Shown here in pieces: positions 1-10,723 of a stretch of DNA of 64,000 nt. The notes under the pieces are model-generated. The model worked only from the letters and a program-made list of their open reading frames with translations. It was not told the origin of the DNA and made no database searches. Position numbers and translations under genes: made by a program. The stretch is taken from positions 1 through 64,000 of the forward strand of contig NZ_MTAV01000044.1 in assembly GCF_002154695.1 (NCBI RefSeq), written 5' to 3'. Numbering within the stretch: position 1 is the first letter of the stretch; each line of letters starts with the position of its first letter. The DNA comes from Nostoc sp. T09. Its GTDB lineage: Bacteria; Cyanobacteriota; Cyanobacteriia; Cyanobacteriales; Nostocaceae.

Positions 1-57
1 GTTATTTTCAGTTTGGGCTTATATTGAGGGGTATTACCCCCTATTTGCCAGCTGTAT

Positions 58-144
58 CCTCTCCGTTTCGGAGAGGGGCTTCAATATCCTGAGTTGGGTA
101 CGAAAAATTAGGGTTTTTAAGCCTCTCCCCGCTTCGGGGAGAGG
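58..144. repeat. Two short palindromic hairpin repeats
   Basis: Positions 58-76 form CCTCTCC-GTTTC-GGAGAGG and positions 122-144 form CCTCTCCCC-GCTTC-GGGGAGAGG, two versions of the same GC-rich hairpin 45 bases apart. A third small hairpin (AGGGG-TATTA-CCCCCT) lies near 27-42. These look like dispersed intergenic palindromes of the Nostoc type. No gene is visible in 1-310. Confidence 0.7.
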
Positions 145-252
145 AATGGAAGTGGGGTTCTTTAGAATCTGTCGAACTCACGTTAAATTAGCGTTTGTAA
201 CCTCAAGATGTTGAAAATTTAGATGGCAGTTAGTAGCGGTTAATATGAGGAT

Positions 253-289
253 AAAAAAGCGATCGCCCTCGTAATAGAGCGATCGCTTT
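253..289 (-). terminator. Intrinsic terminator of ftsH
   Basis: On the minus strand, downstream of the ftsH stop, AAAGCGATCGC (279-289) pairs with GCGATCGCTTT (256-266) across a 12-base loop, followed by a run of T residues. Both stem arms are HIP1 octamers, so the terminator appears to be built from two HIP1 copies. Confidence 0.7.
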
Positions 290-310
290 CTTTACTTCAA
301 TCTCAAATTA

Positions 311-2248
311 TTAGACCAAAAGCGTTTGCAACAAGGGTCTATCTTCTGATAACTTACCTGTACGCAACCATTCATTGAGTTCTTCTGGCGCTGCGGCTTG
401 CTGGAGACGTTCCCGCAATTTTACGCCTTCCAGAATTTCTTGTTGCAGTAGTTCTTGTGCAGTCTCTTCTAGTAATGTGCGGTTATGTTGCAAAATACTT
501 AAAGCGATGTGATGGGCATTATCTAATGTCTGCTTCACTTCGCGGTCAATTTCCTCTGCGACTTGAGGACTGATCGAACGGCGTGGATTTCCATAGCCTT
601 CGATAAATTGCTGTTGAATCTTTTCAAATGCTACTGGCCCTAGTTTATCACTCATTCCATAGATGGTGATAGCGCGTTCTGCCAAATCAGTAGCTTTTTG
701 AATATCGTCAGACGCACCAGTAGACACCTTTCCAAAGACAACTTCTTCAGCCGAACGTCCACCCAATAACGTTGCAATCCGTCCGCGAATTTCGTCTTCA
801 ACCATCAAAAAGCGGTCTTCTTCTGGCATTTGGATTGTGTAACCCAATGCACCTACACCACGAGGAACAACGGATATTTTTTCAACTTTACCAGCCCCAG
901 GCATTAAAGCACCAATGATCGCATGACCAACTTCGTGATAAGCTACGGTCTTCTTCTCAGTTTCATTTAACACGCGAGAGCGTTTTTCTAACCCAGCCAC
1001 CAAGCGCTCGATCGCTTCGTTAAAATCTGCCATGATGACCGCTTGCCGATTTTGACGAGCCGCTAGCAGTGCGGCTTCGTTGACTAGGTTGGCTAAATCT
1101 GCCCCAGCAAACCCTGGTGTGCGGATAGCGATGGTAGCTAAGTTAACATCCTCAGCTAATTTGACATTTCTCGCATGAACTTTGAGAATCGCTTCGCGAC
1201 CGATTTTATCAGGTCGATCAACTACAACTTGGCGGTCAAAGCGTCCGGGACGGCGCAATGCAGGGTCAAGGACTTCGGGACGGTTGGTAGCGGCGATAAT
1301 AATTACGCCTGTATTGGCATCAAAGCCATCCATTTCGGTAAGTAACTGATTAAGGGTTTGTTCCCGTTCATCATTACCACCCACAAATCCACCAGCACCA
1401 CCGCGAGATTTACCCAGTGCGTCTAACTCATCGATAAAGACGATACAGGGAGCTTGTTTTTTAGCTTGCTCAAATAAATCGCGGACACGTGCAGCACCGA
1501 CACCAACGAATAATTCGATGAATTCGGAACCAGAAATACTGAAGAAAGGAACCGCTGCTTCCCCAGCGATCGCTCTGGCTAACAATGTCTTACCTGTTCC
1601 AGGAGGCCCTACCAGTAATGCACCTTTAGGAATTTTCGCTCCCAAGCGGGTGTATTTGTCAGCATTCTTTAAGAAATCGACAATTTCTTCTAGTTCAACT
1701 TTGGCTTCATCGACACCAGCAACATCAGTAAATTTTACACCTGTGCTGCCATCAGAAGAGATACGCGCCTTGCTTTTACCTACCGTCAACGCCGCCGGGC
1801 CCCCTCCCTGACGATTCATTAAAAATCCCCAAATCCCGAAGAAAATTAATGGTGGAGCTACCCAGCTAAGTAAAGTACCCAGCCAGCCATTTGGATCTGG
1901 TGCTGGAGCTGCAAACTCAACATTATGCTCGCGGAGAATCTTCGGTAAATCGAGATCGAGAGCTACTGGTGTAGTAGTTAATACCTGTTCAGCAGCTTTG
2001 CCGTCGGAGGTTTGATTTTTGAGAACATACTCAATGCGATCGCTACCTACCATCGCCCGCTCAACTTTACCCGCTTGTACCTGAACAATAAAGTCGCTAT
2101 AAGGAACTTGCGGCAATCGTGGACCTAAAAAACTTGGAACAATAAAGTTAAGCAGCAACAATGTAGTTAGTAATATCAGGAAGCTACCCCCGAACTGCTT
2201 TACTCTAGAAGGTTTCAATTTATTTTTGTTATTATTTTCAACAGGCAT
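311..2248 (-). CDS. ftsH: ATP-dependent zinc metalloprotease FtsH
   Basis: Membrane-bound AAA+ protease that degrades damaged or unassembled membrane proteins; in cyanobacteria FtsH hexamers take part in photosystem II repair. The 645-residue protein has two membrane segments (about 20-41 and 122-143) around a short lumenal/periplasmic part, an AAA domain with Walker A GPPGTGKT (214-221), Walker B ending IDELDA (about 272-277), the second region of homology around 318-345, and the zinc-binding HEVGH site (438-442). Length is normal for the family. ATG start. Cyanobacteria carry several FtsH paralogues with different partners; which one this is cannot be settled here. Monocistronic, with its own terminator. 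Confidence 0.97.
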   Translation of the reverse strand: MPVENNNKNKLKPSRVKQFGGSFLILLTTLLLLNFIVPSFLGPRLPQVPYSDFIVQVQAGKVERAMVGSDRIEYVLKNQTSDGKAAEQVLTTTPVALDLDLPKILREHNVEFAAPAPDPNGWLGTLLSWVAPPLIFFGIWGFLMNRQGGGPAALTVGKSKARISSDGSTGVKFTDVAGVDEAKVELEEIVDFLKNADKYTRLGAKIPKGALLVGPPGTGKTLLARAIAGEAAVPFFSISGSEFIELFVGVGAARVRDLFEQAKKQAPCIVFIDELDALGKSRGGAGGFVGGNDEREQTLNQLLTEMDGFDANTGVIIIAATNRPEVLDPALRRPGRFDRQVVVDRPDKIGREAILKVHARNVKLAEDVNLATIAIRTPGFAGADLANLVNEAALLAARQNRQAVIMADFNEAIERLVAGLEKRSRVLNETEKKTVAYHEVGHAIIGALMPGAGKVEKISVVPRGVGALGYTIQMPEEDRFLMVEDEIRGRIATLLGGRSAEEVVFGKVSTGASDDIQKATDLAERAITIYGMSDKLGPVAFEKIQQQFIEGYGNPRRSISPQVAEEIDREVKQTLDNAHHIALSILQHNRTLLEETAQELLQQEILEGVKLRERLQQAAAPEELNEWLRTGKLSEDRPLLQTLLV

Positions 2249-2548
2249 TTTTGATGTACCCTCAATTGGATTTTATCGTTAGTCATTAGTCATTTGTCCT
2301 TGGTTTTTAGAAATGATTAATAACTAGTTTTTCAAGTTAGTAGCAAAGCAAATAAACCAAATAAAGCAATGTCATCAAACACACCAAGACTGTTAGATAC
2401 CAATGTGCGCAAGAAATTGCTGAGTGACAGTTGCAAGTGCGGAACGTGAATTGCAAAGTTTTGTATCTGTTAGGTCTATTCTAGAAACTAGATGGCGTAG
2501 ACCAAATTCGTGTATACCCCACAGAACAATGCGTATTGCCGAACTTTT
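2249..2548. other. Intergenic region with short tandem repeat
   Basis: This 300-base gap between divergent ftsH and a small membrane protein gene holds a degenerate heptamer-type repeat (GTTAGTCATTAGTCATTTGTCC, positions 2278-2299). Promoters for both neighbours must lie here, but I see no convincing operator. Confidence 0.5.
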
Positions 2549-2740
2549 ATGGAAAATAAGCTGGGATTGGTTGTGAAAGTGTTTCTACTCTCGATGATGC
2601 TCTCGCTCTTGATTAAGTACGCAGCGCCGAGTTTGATGATTCCGGGGACAGATACAATCGCCCTCGTTATGGTTCTGTTACCTGCTGTGATTATGGCGAT
2701 CGCTTTATTGTGGCGATTCCAAGGACAAAAACAAAATTAG
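2549..2740 (+). CDS. Small two-helix membrane protein, function unknown
   Basis: A 63-residue protein from the ATG at 2549; an in-frame GTG at 2510 would add 13 residues without hydrophobic character, so the ATG is preferred. Two hydrophobic stretches (about 5-21 and 30-52) are separated by a short loop, and the C-terminus is polar (RFQGQKQN), suggesting a hairpin in the membrane. I recognise no family. It is followed by a permease gene on the same strand after 91 bases. Confidence 0.55.
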   Translation: MENKLGLVVKVFLLSMMLSLLIKYAAPSLMIPGTDTIALVMVLLPAVIMAIALLWRFQGQKQN

Positions 2741-2831
2741 CTGATAACCCTGTAGGCGGAAGTTGCTAAAATCAACTAACCTAGCTGCATGATCTTGAGA
2801 ATGCAGCTTGCCAACTGCTGGGAGTCTACCT

Positions 2832-3980
2832 GTGAACCTAGGTCAATGGATCGGCTTAATCGCCATCATCCTTTCTTTATATATCTTGTGGCAAATTAAA
2901 GAAGTACTGTTGCTGATGTTTGCCGCAATTGTATTAGCTACAACCTTAAATCGCCTAGCACGATGGTTCCAACGCTGGGGAATCAGACGTGGTTTCGCCG
3001 TCCTTCTCGCGGTTGGCATCTTTTTTGCCTTGATTGTAGGCTTTTTCTGGCTGATTGTGCCGCCATTTGCAGCGCAGTTTCACGAACTCACTTATCGAGT
3101 TCCCCAAGGTTTTGAACGCTTTAATAGTTGGGTTAATACCTTAAAAACACAGGTTCCCAATCAGCTAGTACCTTACATCCCCGATATAGACAGTCTGATC
3201 CAACAAGCACAGCCATTTATCAATCGACTAGTAGGAAACTCTTTTGCCTTTGTCTCTGGCTCGTTAGAAGCTGTCCTCAAAATTCTACTAGTGCTGGTTC
3301 TAACAGGAATGTTATTAGCCAATCCCCAGGCTTACCGTAAAGTATTTGTGCGTCTTTTCCCCTCATTTTATCGGCGGCGAGTAGATGGGATTTTGGATAA
3401 GTGCGAAACTTCATTAGGGGGATGGGTAATAGGCGCACTCATTGCTATGGGCGTAGTCGGACTGATGAGTGTAATTGGCTTATCAGCTTTAGGCGTGAAG
3501 GCGGCATTGGCTTTAGGTGTTTTGGCAGGATTTTTAAACTTGATTCCTAACCTTGGCCCGACAATGAGTGTAGTTCCAGCAATGGCGATCGCACTTTTGG
3601 ATGCTCCTTGGAAAGCTGTTGCTGTATTGATTCTCTACTTTTTCATTCAGCAGGCTGAAAGTAATTTCATTACACCAGTCGTCATGGCTCATCAAGTTTC
3701 TTTACTACCAGCTGTGACATTAATTGCCCAGTTATTTTTCGTGACTTTCTTTGGTTTTTTAGGATTATTTTTAGCGCTCCCTCTGACTGTTGTCGCTAAA
3801 ATTTGGTTGCAAGAAGTCTTAATTAAAGATGTTTTAGATGAGTGGGGACATAACTCTAAAAAAGAGGCTGAGTTAGTGATAGTTTCTAACTCTCCTGGGT
3901 TAGATGATCCTTGGGGAGAAAATAATCCAGATATTCATGCAGAAAGATCGATTGATGATGCTGTACAGCAAGAAGATTAG
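2832..3980 (+). CDS. AI-2E family transporter (UPF0118 permease)
   Basis: Polytopic membrane protein of the AI-2 exporter-like/TqsA-YdiK family; substrates of cyanobacterial members are unknown. From the GTG at 2832 it has 382 residues with about eight hydrophobic segments, the family's long central loop, and the conserved glycine/proline-rich segment around LNLIPNLGPT in the C-terminal half. GTG 2832 is chosen because GGGAG lies 8 bases upstream (2819-2823); a TTG at 2808 would give 8 more residues. The last 50 residues are acidic and cytoplasmic. The name reflects family membership only; a role in quorum sensing should not be assumed. Confidence 0.85.
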   Translation: MNLGQWIGLIAIILSLYILWQIKEVLLLMFAAIVLATTLNRLARWFQRWGIRRGFAVLLAVGIFFALIVGFFWLIVPPFAAQFHELTYRVPQGFERFNSWVNTLKTQVPNQLVPYIPDIDSLIQQAQPFINRLVGNSFAFVSGSLEAVLKILLVLVLTGMLLANPQAYRKVFVRLFPSFYRRRVDGILDKCETSLGGWVIGALIAMGVVGLMSVIGLSALGVKAALALGVLAGFLNLIPNLGPTMSVVPAMAIALLDAPWKAVAVLILYFFIQQAESNFITPVVMAHQVSLLPAVTLIAQLFFVTFFGFLGLFLALPLTVVAKIWLQEVLIKDVLDEWGHNSKKEAELVIVSNSPGLDDPWGENNPDIHAERSIDDAVQQED

Positions 3981-4031
3981 TAAAGCTGTGCGAAATTTAC
4001 AACCATTTGATAAATGGTTAGACCACACATC

Positions 4032-4104
4032 GTAGGCTGGGAATCGCCCATTAAGATCTGCTCTCATGGACGTTTGAAGTACTGATGAGCACTGCCCAAC
4101 CTAC
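4032..4104. repeat. Imperfect inverted repeat
   Basis: GTAGGCTGGG (4032-4041) and CCCAACCTAC (4095-4104) are inverted copies with one mismatch, between the converging AI-2E and channel genes. The GTAGG...CCTAC type of repeat is common between cyanobacterial genes; it might also end transcripts, although no T-run follows. Confidence 0.5.
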
Positions 4105-4145
4105 AAATATCGCAATCAAGCAACTGGGCCATCAGACATTAACTT

Positions 4146-5798
4146 TTACCCTTTACTTTTAAAAGAGTCTAGCCACTCTCGGACTTGCTCGCGGGCAATA
4201 TCACGACCACCAAGACCAAAGGCTAAGGCAATAGCAACAGCGATCGCGCCTAGTAAAAGCCCAAATGCTAAATTCACAATGTCGCTAGCAACGCCAATCT
4301 GTCGCAGTGCCATTGCTGATACTAGAGTAATGATGGCAATCCGCGCCACTTGTCCTAAAATTCGTGCTTGAGGATTCTCAGAACTGGCAATGATACTAAA
4401 AGCTAGATTTGCCAAGAACAAACCAATGCCAAATACCAATAATCCGGCTATAATTCGCCCGAATATAATTAAAATGCCGGATATCAATGCTGTCAGCGCT
4501 GCAATATTTAGGATATTGACTGCTGCAACCGTCGCAAACAACAGAATGCCGACGAAGACGATAATCCCAACAATTTCTGATGGAGTCCGGGTTGGAGTCG
4601 ATACTGGTGCGCCTGCTTCTGTGTATACGGCTGTTTGTCTCGGTGATGGCAAACCCAGGACAGCAAAAATATTGTTAAAGCCCAAACTAGTGAGGATAGT
4701 AGTAACCAGATCTGAAACAAACCGCCCCACAAAATAGCCAATAATTAGAATTGCTATGGCTGTAAAGATTGCGGGTAAGGCATTGAGAATTTGTTGTAGC
4801 ATGGCGATCGCGGGAACTGAAATCGCATCAATTTTTAAAGCATTGAGTGCGGCGATCGCTACTGGAATCAAAATTAAAATATAGACAAGTGTGCCGAGAA
4901 TATTTGACAACGGTTGTACACCCGCACTTGGAGAGAGTCCAAACCGACTACCTAAATGGTCTATTCCGGTTGCAATCAGCAAGTTAGTGACAATTCGACG
5001 GATGATATTAGCCAGAAACCAGCCGACAGCAGCAATTAATGTTGCTGCTAAGATATTCGGCAGAATTGACAGAATTTCTGTAATCAGAGCTTTTACTGGT
5101 TGTAGCGCCTCTCTTAGCCCCAGAGTATCCAGAACGGGGACGAGAAACAGTAAAAAGATGAACCAATACAGAGCATTGCCAATCGTTTCACTTAGAGATA
5201 ACTGAGACACTCCGGTGGTAGCATCTTGTGTTTCTTGATTTAAACGCTCATCCAACCTTAAAATCTGGAGTCCGCGGACTGTAATAATCTTGACAACCGT
5301 AGCAAGTAGCCAAGCAACACCCAAAAGAATTGCCGCACCAACCAGCTTTGGTAAAAACCCCACAAGTTGATCGAGAAAATTATTGAGTGGTCGAGAGGCT
5401 ACTTCCAGCCCCAAAGCTTGTAATACAGCTACCGCCGTCAACAGGATGATACTCCAAAAGACTAAGCCGGAGATTAACTGCTCCACCTGAGGAACATCCT
5501 CTCGACCAGTTACCCCTGAAGCAATGCGGTTATCTATGTTTGTGCGATTGAGGACTTTTCGCGTTGCTTTTGCAACAAAAAAAGCAAGTATCCAACCAAT
5601 TGCCAAAATTGCCGCTGCTCCTAGCAAGCGGGGTGTAAACAGAATTATCTGGTCAAAAATAGCTTGAAGATCAGTAGTTCCCTGCCTCACGGCTGGTGGG
5701 TACGGTGGTAGACTTGGCGATTGTGCCAAAAGTGGCTGCACCCTCATCGACAAACCAATTTCCATTACCTGGATTCTTCCTAGCCAAGTTGCGTTCAT
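4146..5798 (-). CDS. Mechanosensitive-channel-related membrane protein (repeated TM-helix family)
   Basis: A 550-residue, strongly hydrophobic protein made of repeated units of about 100 residues, each with a membrane helix pair and a conserved pattern like LPxLVGAAILLGVAWLLA; units start near residues 50, 145, 235, 330 and 430. This matches the conserved-TM-helix (Pfam TM_helix, MscS-linked) family, where the unit resembles the pore region of MscS. The C-terminus ends with FGLGGRDIAREQVREWL, which resembles the pore-lining and following segment of small MscS-type proteins. The likely role is an ion or osmolyte channel in the cytoplasmic membrane. ATG start at 5798; a single-gene unit. Confidence 0.8.
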   Translation of the reverse strand: MNATWLGRIQVMEIGLSMRVQPLLAQSPSLPPYPPAVRQGTTDLQAIFDQIILFTPRLLGAAAILAIGWILAFFVAKATRKVLNRTNIDNRIASGVTGREDVPQVEQLISGLVFWSIILLTAVAVLQALGLEVASRPLNNFLDQLVGFLPKLVGAAILLGVAWLLATVVKIITVRGLQILRLDERLNQETQDATTGVSQLSLSETIGNALYWFIFLLFLVPVLDTLGLREALQPVKALITEILSILPNILAATLIAAVGWFLANIIRRIVTNLLIATGIDHLGSRFGLSPSAGVQPLSNILGTLVYILILIPVAIAALNALKIDAISVPAIAMLQQILNALPAIFTAIAILIIGYFVGRFVSDLVTTILTSLGFNNIFAVLGLPSPRQTAVYTEAGAPVSTPTRTPSEIVGIIVFVGILLFATVAAVNILNIAALTALISGILIIFGRIIAGLLVFGIGLFLANLAFSIIASSENPQARILGQVARIAIITLVSAMALRQIGVASDIVNLAFGLLLGAIAVAIALAFGLGGRDIAREQVREWLDSFKSKG

Positions 5799-6065
5799 GG
5801 TTTTTCGGAATTAAGAGTTAATTGTTAAGCCAGAACACTTAAGGTACTTCTGGCGTAGATTGTGATGCACAAACCGGCATCCCCGTAAGTTCACGAGTAT
5901 TTTGCTTAACAATTTAACAGTAAAAACATATATGACATGCGGATCAAAAGTAATTTTTAACTAAATTCGCGAGGCGGTAATTCCTCCACTATGATGACGA
6001 ACTCTTGGTTATTAACAGCCGATTTTGAGTTACTCTAAGTGCAGCAGCCGCATCAAAAATGTAGA

Positions 6066-6506
6066 ATGTCGCAAGTTTTGGAACAATCAATTCAAATTAA
6101 TGCCACAGCTACGGTGGTGGAGCACTGTATTACCGATCTAGCCCTCATGCACCGATGGCTTAACCCAGTTTTACGTTGCGAACCTGTAGGCAAAGTTTGG
6201 AGTACGGATGTAGGTAGTCAAAGTCGTTTTATCATCCAAATTCCTGTAATTCAGCCTACCTTGAACACTGTTGTCGTAGAACGCCAACCAGGTTTAGTTG
6301 TTTGGGGATTTAAAGGATTTTTTCAAGGACGCGATCGCTGGGAATGTCAACCAATATCCAAGGGAACGAACCTATTAAACCGTTTTGAGTTCGATATTCC
6401 CAACCCCCTAGTAAGTTGGGGCTTCAATACCTTTGCAGCATCTTGGACAAAAGAAGATATGCAAGCCCAACTGCGCCGCCTCAAACGAGTGGCTGAAAGT
6501 GTGTAA
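6066..6506 (+). CDS. SRPBCC (START-like) superfamily protein
   Basis: A 146-residue protein from the ATG at 6066. A GTG at 6039 gives a 9-residue extension with no conserved look. The pattern of an N-terminal strand (SQVLEQSIQINATATVVEHCI), helix with W-L-N-P, central beta strands and a long C-terminal helix (SWTKEDMQAQLRRLKRV) fits the polyketide cyclase/SRPBCC helix-grip fold, which binds hydrophobic ligands. No catalytic motif is identifiable, so ligand and role are unknown. Monocistronic, converging on the SirB1-like gene. Confidence 0.75.
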   Translation: MSQVLEQSIQINATATVVEHCITDLALMHRWLNPVLRCEPVGKVWSTDVGSQSRFIIQIPVIQPTLNTVVVERQPGLVVWGFKGFFQGRDRWECQPISKGTNLLNRFEFDIPNPLVSWGFNTFAASWTKEDMQAQLRRLKRVAESV

Positions 6507-6564
6507 CAAATTTAGTCAATAGTCAACATTCAAGAGTTATTTCTCCCCTGTCCCCCTTATCCCC

Positions 6565-7383
6565 TCATCTACCCAACTCAGCCAACAACCGTCGGATTGC
6601 GACTGAATCCTCTGCGTCAGGAACTTTGGTTAGATAAGTTTGCAAGTCGTCAGCAGCTTGGGGGTAGTAACCGAGTTGATAGTAAATAAGACCGCGATCG
6701 CGTAATTCTAAGCTCACGCCAGGAAACAACAGTAAAATTCGTTCAACCGCAGCTAAACTTTTTTCTAAATTTTTCTTTTTGAGGTAAATAAATTTGAGAT
6801 TCGTTAGCATCCGTGCCAAAATTTGTCGATGGCTGACTGGAACTAAAAATTCTGGCTGTAACTGCACAGGTTGCTGAAACATTTGAGATAGCCGTTCTTC
6901 ACAATCTTGAGCAAATAAAACTTCACCCCGATTGAATGCATCCACAAAAATTTCCATATCTGAAATATCTGGGCGGATCAGGAAATGTCCGGGCATTCCT
7001 ATCCCCACCATTGGAAAATCAATTCGTCGGGACACCTCCATATAAACTAGAGCTAAAGTAATAGGAATGCCTAACCGACGGTCAATTACATCATTTAAAA
7101 AGCTGTTGCAAGGATCGTAGTAGTCTGCTTTATTCCCAGCAAATCCTAAGTCATCATATAAATAGTGATTTATACTTTGAATCACTCGTAAAGGATACCA
7201 TGAATCAGGCAAGCGTTCTTGTAGTTCTGCTGCCATTGTATCGAAGGTATTCAGGTATTCTTCTGGGTCAAGGTCAGGATATTCTTCCTGTGCAATATAT
7301 AAACTTGCCTTTACCAGGTCGATTTTCTCGTCAGACTGCTGAATCTCCTGGTAAAAATATTGTCTCGCTGACGAGAAATTCAT
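6565..7383 (-). CDS. SirB1-family transglutaminase-like/TPR protein
   Basis: A 272-residue protein from ATG 7383 (a GTG two codons upstream is possible). The middle part with FLNDVIDRRLGIPITLALVY and GIGMPGHFLIR matches the SirB1 N domain, a transglutaminase-like fold, and the C-terminal 90 residues form TPR-like helices (YLKKKNLEKSLAAVERILLL, YYQLGYYPQAADDLQTYL). In SirB1 proteins the papain-like catalytic cysteine is usually lost; here the conserved DYYDPCNSFLNDVI segment does contain a cysteine at about residue 95, as in most members. Biochemical role unknown. Monocistronic. Confidence 0.85.
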   Translation of the reverse strand: MNFSSARQYFYQEIQQSDEKIDLVKASLYIAQEEYPDLDPEEYLNTFDTMAAELQERLPDSWYPLRVIQSINHYLYDDLGFAGNKADYYDPCNSFLNDVIDRRLGIPITLALVYMEVSRRIDFPMVGIGMPGHFLIRPDISDMEIFVDAFNRGEVLFAQDCEERLSQMFQQPVQLQPEFLVPVSHRQILARMLTNLKFIYLKKKNLEKSLAAVERILLLFPGVSLELRDRGLIYYQLGYYPQAADDLQTYLTKVPDAEDSVAIRRLLAELGR

Positions 7384-7852
7384 AAGCACTTGCTCGGTGG
7401 AAGTATGAGGTTGAAGCTGGTCAACTGATAGCAGTTTTCCGTACCTACTTTTATCTTAAGGATATTCAGAAGATTTTGAAAATTTAATTTTTACAGAGGT
7501 TGCAGGCACTAAATATCTCCAAAGGATGAAGATTATTTAATAAGTTTTTCTATGTCAACAATCACCATTTTCCCTTAACATTCTGATTTTCTAGCTGTTT
7601 TTGCTATTTCAGTATAAAGACACAAATCAAAATAAGTATGTAAAGAAGGATAACTATATTACCACTCTCTTACCTTGTACCTTGTGCCTGATGAAAATAA
7701 CCAATATTTACGCGAATCTAAACAATCTGCTTATTACCTTGATATTAGAAAATTCCATTGTGGAGGATTGTATCCTCTATCTATAGGAATCCGATTTGAT
7801 TATTGTAAAAATCTACGTATATGTAGGGGAGCCATTTCTTCGGTTCAGTTAA
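7384..7852. other. AT-rich non-coding stretch
   Basis: I see no supportable gene here. Two open frames (7601-7786 and 7675-7896) lack ribosome sites and family resemblance and overlap each other. A short direct repeat, AGAAAATTCC followed by TGTGGAG, occurs near 7747 and again near 7853. The region may be the eroded 5' part of the PEP-CTERM remnant that follows. Confidence 0.5.
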
Positions 7853-8137
7853 GAAAATTCCTCTGTGGAGATAAGGGAACCTGGCCGTGCCAATAGAGTT
7901 GAACTTGCTTATACAAAGTGGAAGACTTTTGCATATGAGCTAGTTGCGACAGGCCCAACTACTCGTCTAGCTTTTGAGGATCTATGATGAAGCCTCTAAT
8001 AGTCTGGGTGCATACCTAGATGATCTGAAGATAACTGCTGTTCCTGAACCTGCTACAGCTTTGGGTTCTTGGCTGTAAGTGCGGTTGTTGCTACTTCACT
8101 GCACAAGCGCAAACAGCAACAGAAACCTACGTATTAA
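7853..8137 (+). pseudogene. Remnant of a PEP-CTERM (exosortase-sorted) surface protein
   Basis: Three frame segments join into one protein tail. Frame a (7853-7984) gives a beta-sandwich-like stretch with KWKTFAYELVATGPTTRLAF and then meets TGA at 7985. Frame b (about 7986-8066) continues DEASNSLGAYLDDLKITAVP and EPATALG, then would stop at 8076. Frame c (8069-8137) gives LAVSAVVATSLHKRKQQQ and ends at TAA 8135. The order beta-sandwich, VPEP motif, hydrophobic helix and basic tail is the hallmark of PEP-CTERM sorting signals. The two frame changes compensate each other. No signal peptide or start can be found upstream, so the gene is both 5'-truncated and frameshifted. An intact transcription terminator follows. 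Family of the ectodomain (DUF642-like or similar) is a guess. Confidence 0.75.
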
Positions 8138-8170
8138 AAGTATAAATTAGTTAATACTACTTATAAAGAT

Positions 8171-8202
8171 GCTGTGTCTACCGTTGCTAGACATAGCTTT
8201 TT
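8171..8202 (+). terminator. Intrinsic terminator after the PEP-CTERM remnant
   Basis: GCTGTGTCTA (8171-8180) pairs with TAGACATAGC (8188-8197) with one G-T wobble and a 7-base loop, directly followed by TTTTT. This is a classical terminator on the plus strand and marks the end of the old PEP-CTERM transcription unit, insulating atpD. Confidence 0.75.
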
Positions 8203-8357
8203 AAATCTGAGGTTACTTCAGACAATTGACAAACTAGCTTAATTTATTCTCTGAGACCCCAGTCTTAAGAATCAATTTATGGCGGTGAATGGGGTCGTTC
8301 AGTGTTAATCTGAAAAGTGACATTACTTCATCTTATGTCGTCTACGACCCTATCTGA

Positions 8358-9833
<1,476 letters not shown>

Positions 9834-10152
9834 TCATTGGTCATCTGTCATTAGTCATTAGTGTAAGTGCTAGTGACTAATGGCAAATTACAAAGCGCAA
9901 AGTTGAGCCAGTCGTGTGGTGAGGCAGCGCGGTCTTGGGGGTTTCCCCCATGAGCGACTGCCGAAAGGGTCCCCCGACTTGAACGAACTGGCGTTGAGCA
10001 GAAGTTTCCTTCCTACACCCTTGGGTGTAGCCCTTGCCGTAGGGTAGGGGTTGCCGAAAGCATCAGACGGCAGTTCCTTTAAGCGGGGTAGCCCCGCCAA
10101 CAGACTGCCTCAACTTTGTAACAGAGGACAAAGGACAAAGGACAAAAGACAA
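9834..10152. repeat. Repeat-rich spacer inside the atpD-atpC operon
   Basis: This 319-base spacer is packed with repeats: GTCATTGGTCATCTGTCATTAG type heptamers from 9834, a hairpin CATTAGTCA/TGACTAATG (9849-9882), GGGGGTTTCCCCC near 9937-9949, CTACACCCTTGGGTGTAG (10013-10030), GCGGGGTAGCCCCGC (10083-10097), and tandem GGACAAA units from about 10126 to 10152. The block from about 9920 to 10113 looks like an inserted palindromic repeat element. The last GGACAAA units sit where the atpC ribosome site must be. An open frame across this block is an artefact of the repeats. Confidence 0.75.
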
Positions 10153-10566
10153 ATGACATTAACCGTTCGTGTAATTTCCCCAGATAAAACTGTGTGGGAT
10201 GCCGAAGCTGAAGAAGTAGTTCTACCCAGCACCACTGGTCAGCTAGGTATCTTGACTGGACACGCACCGCTTTTGACCGCCTTGGATACAGGTGTAATGC
10301 GAGTACGTCCCAGCAAAAATCAAGATTGGCAAGCGATCGCTCTTTTGGGTGGCTTTGCCGAAGTTGAAGAAAATGAAGTCACAATTCTGGTAAACGGTGC
10401 TGAACGTGGCAGTGCTATTGACCTAGAACAAGCTCGTGCTGCTTACAGCGAAGCACAAACAAAGCTAAATCAGGTAACAGCAGGCGATCGCCAAGCCCAA
10501 ATCCAGGCAAACCAAGCCTTTAAACGCGCCCGCGCTCGGTTTCAAGCTGCTGGTGGTTTGGTCTAA
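10153..10566 (+). CDS. atpC: ATP synthase F1 subunit epsilon
   Basis: Rotor subunit that couples the gamma shaft to the c-ring and can inhibit ATP hydrolysis. From the ATG at 10153 it has 137 residues: an N-terminal beta-sandwich with [20 protein letters not shown], which is diagnostic for epsilon, and a C-terminal helical hairpin (about 90-137). A longer open frame starting at 10051 runs through repeat DNA and is not a real extension. A GGACAAA tandem repeat supplies the purine-rich sequence upstream of the start. Second gene of the atpD operon. Confidence 0.96.
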   Translation: MTLTVRVISPDKTVWDAEAEEVVLPSTTGQLGILTGHAPLLTALDTGVMRVRPSKNQDWQAIALLGGFAEVEENEVTILVNGAERGSAIDLEQARAAYSEAQTKLNQVTAGDRQAQIQANQAFKRARARFQAAGGLV

Positions 10567-10592
10567 AATTATACTTTGGATTTTAACTTCTG

Positions 10593-10615
10593 AGGGTGGG
10601 CTATTTGTCCACCCT
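10593..10615 (+). terminator. Stem-loop at the end of the atpD-atpC operon
   Basis: AGGGTGG (10593-10599) pairs with CCACCCT (10609-10615) across nine bases, 27 bases after the atpC stop. It is followed by A-rich rather than T-rich sequence, so it is a likely 3'-end hairpin but not a textbook intrinsic terminator. Confidence 0.5.
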
Positions 10616-10723
10616 TAAAAATATATTCATTCCGCTAAAAAAATTACACCAAGTTTAAGAAATTTTGTGCCGCCCAAGTGAAGTGATAACTTAGATAATT
10701 AGTTGCCCAGAAGGGCACACATT

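Noticed and set aside
2808-3980. AI-2 quorum-sensing transport
   Set aside because: The family name alone does not show AI-2 transport; no luxS or lsr-type gene is near.
7601-7896. Two overlapping short open frames
   Set aside because: No ribosome sites, biased composition, mutually overlapping, and the second runs into the PEP-CTERM remnant in another frame.
10051-10152. Longer N-terminus for the ATP synthase epsilon subunit
   Set aside because: The extra 34 codons are encoded by repeat DNA and precede the conserved epsilon start.
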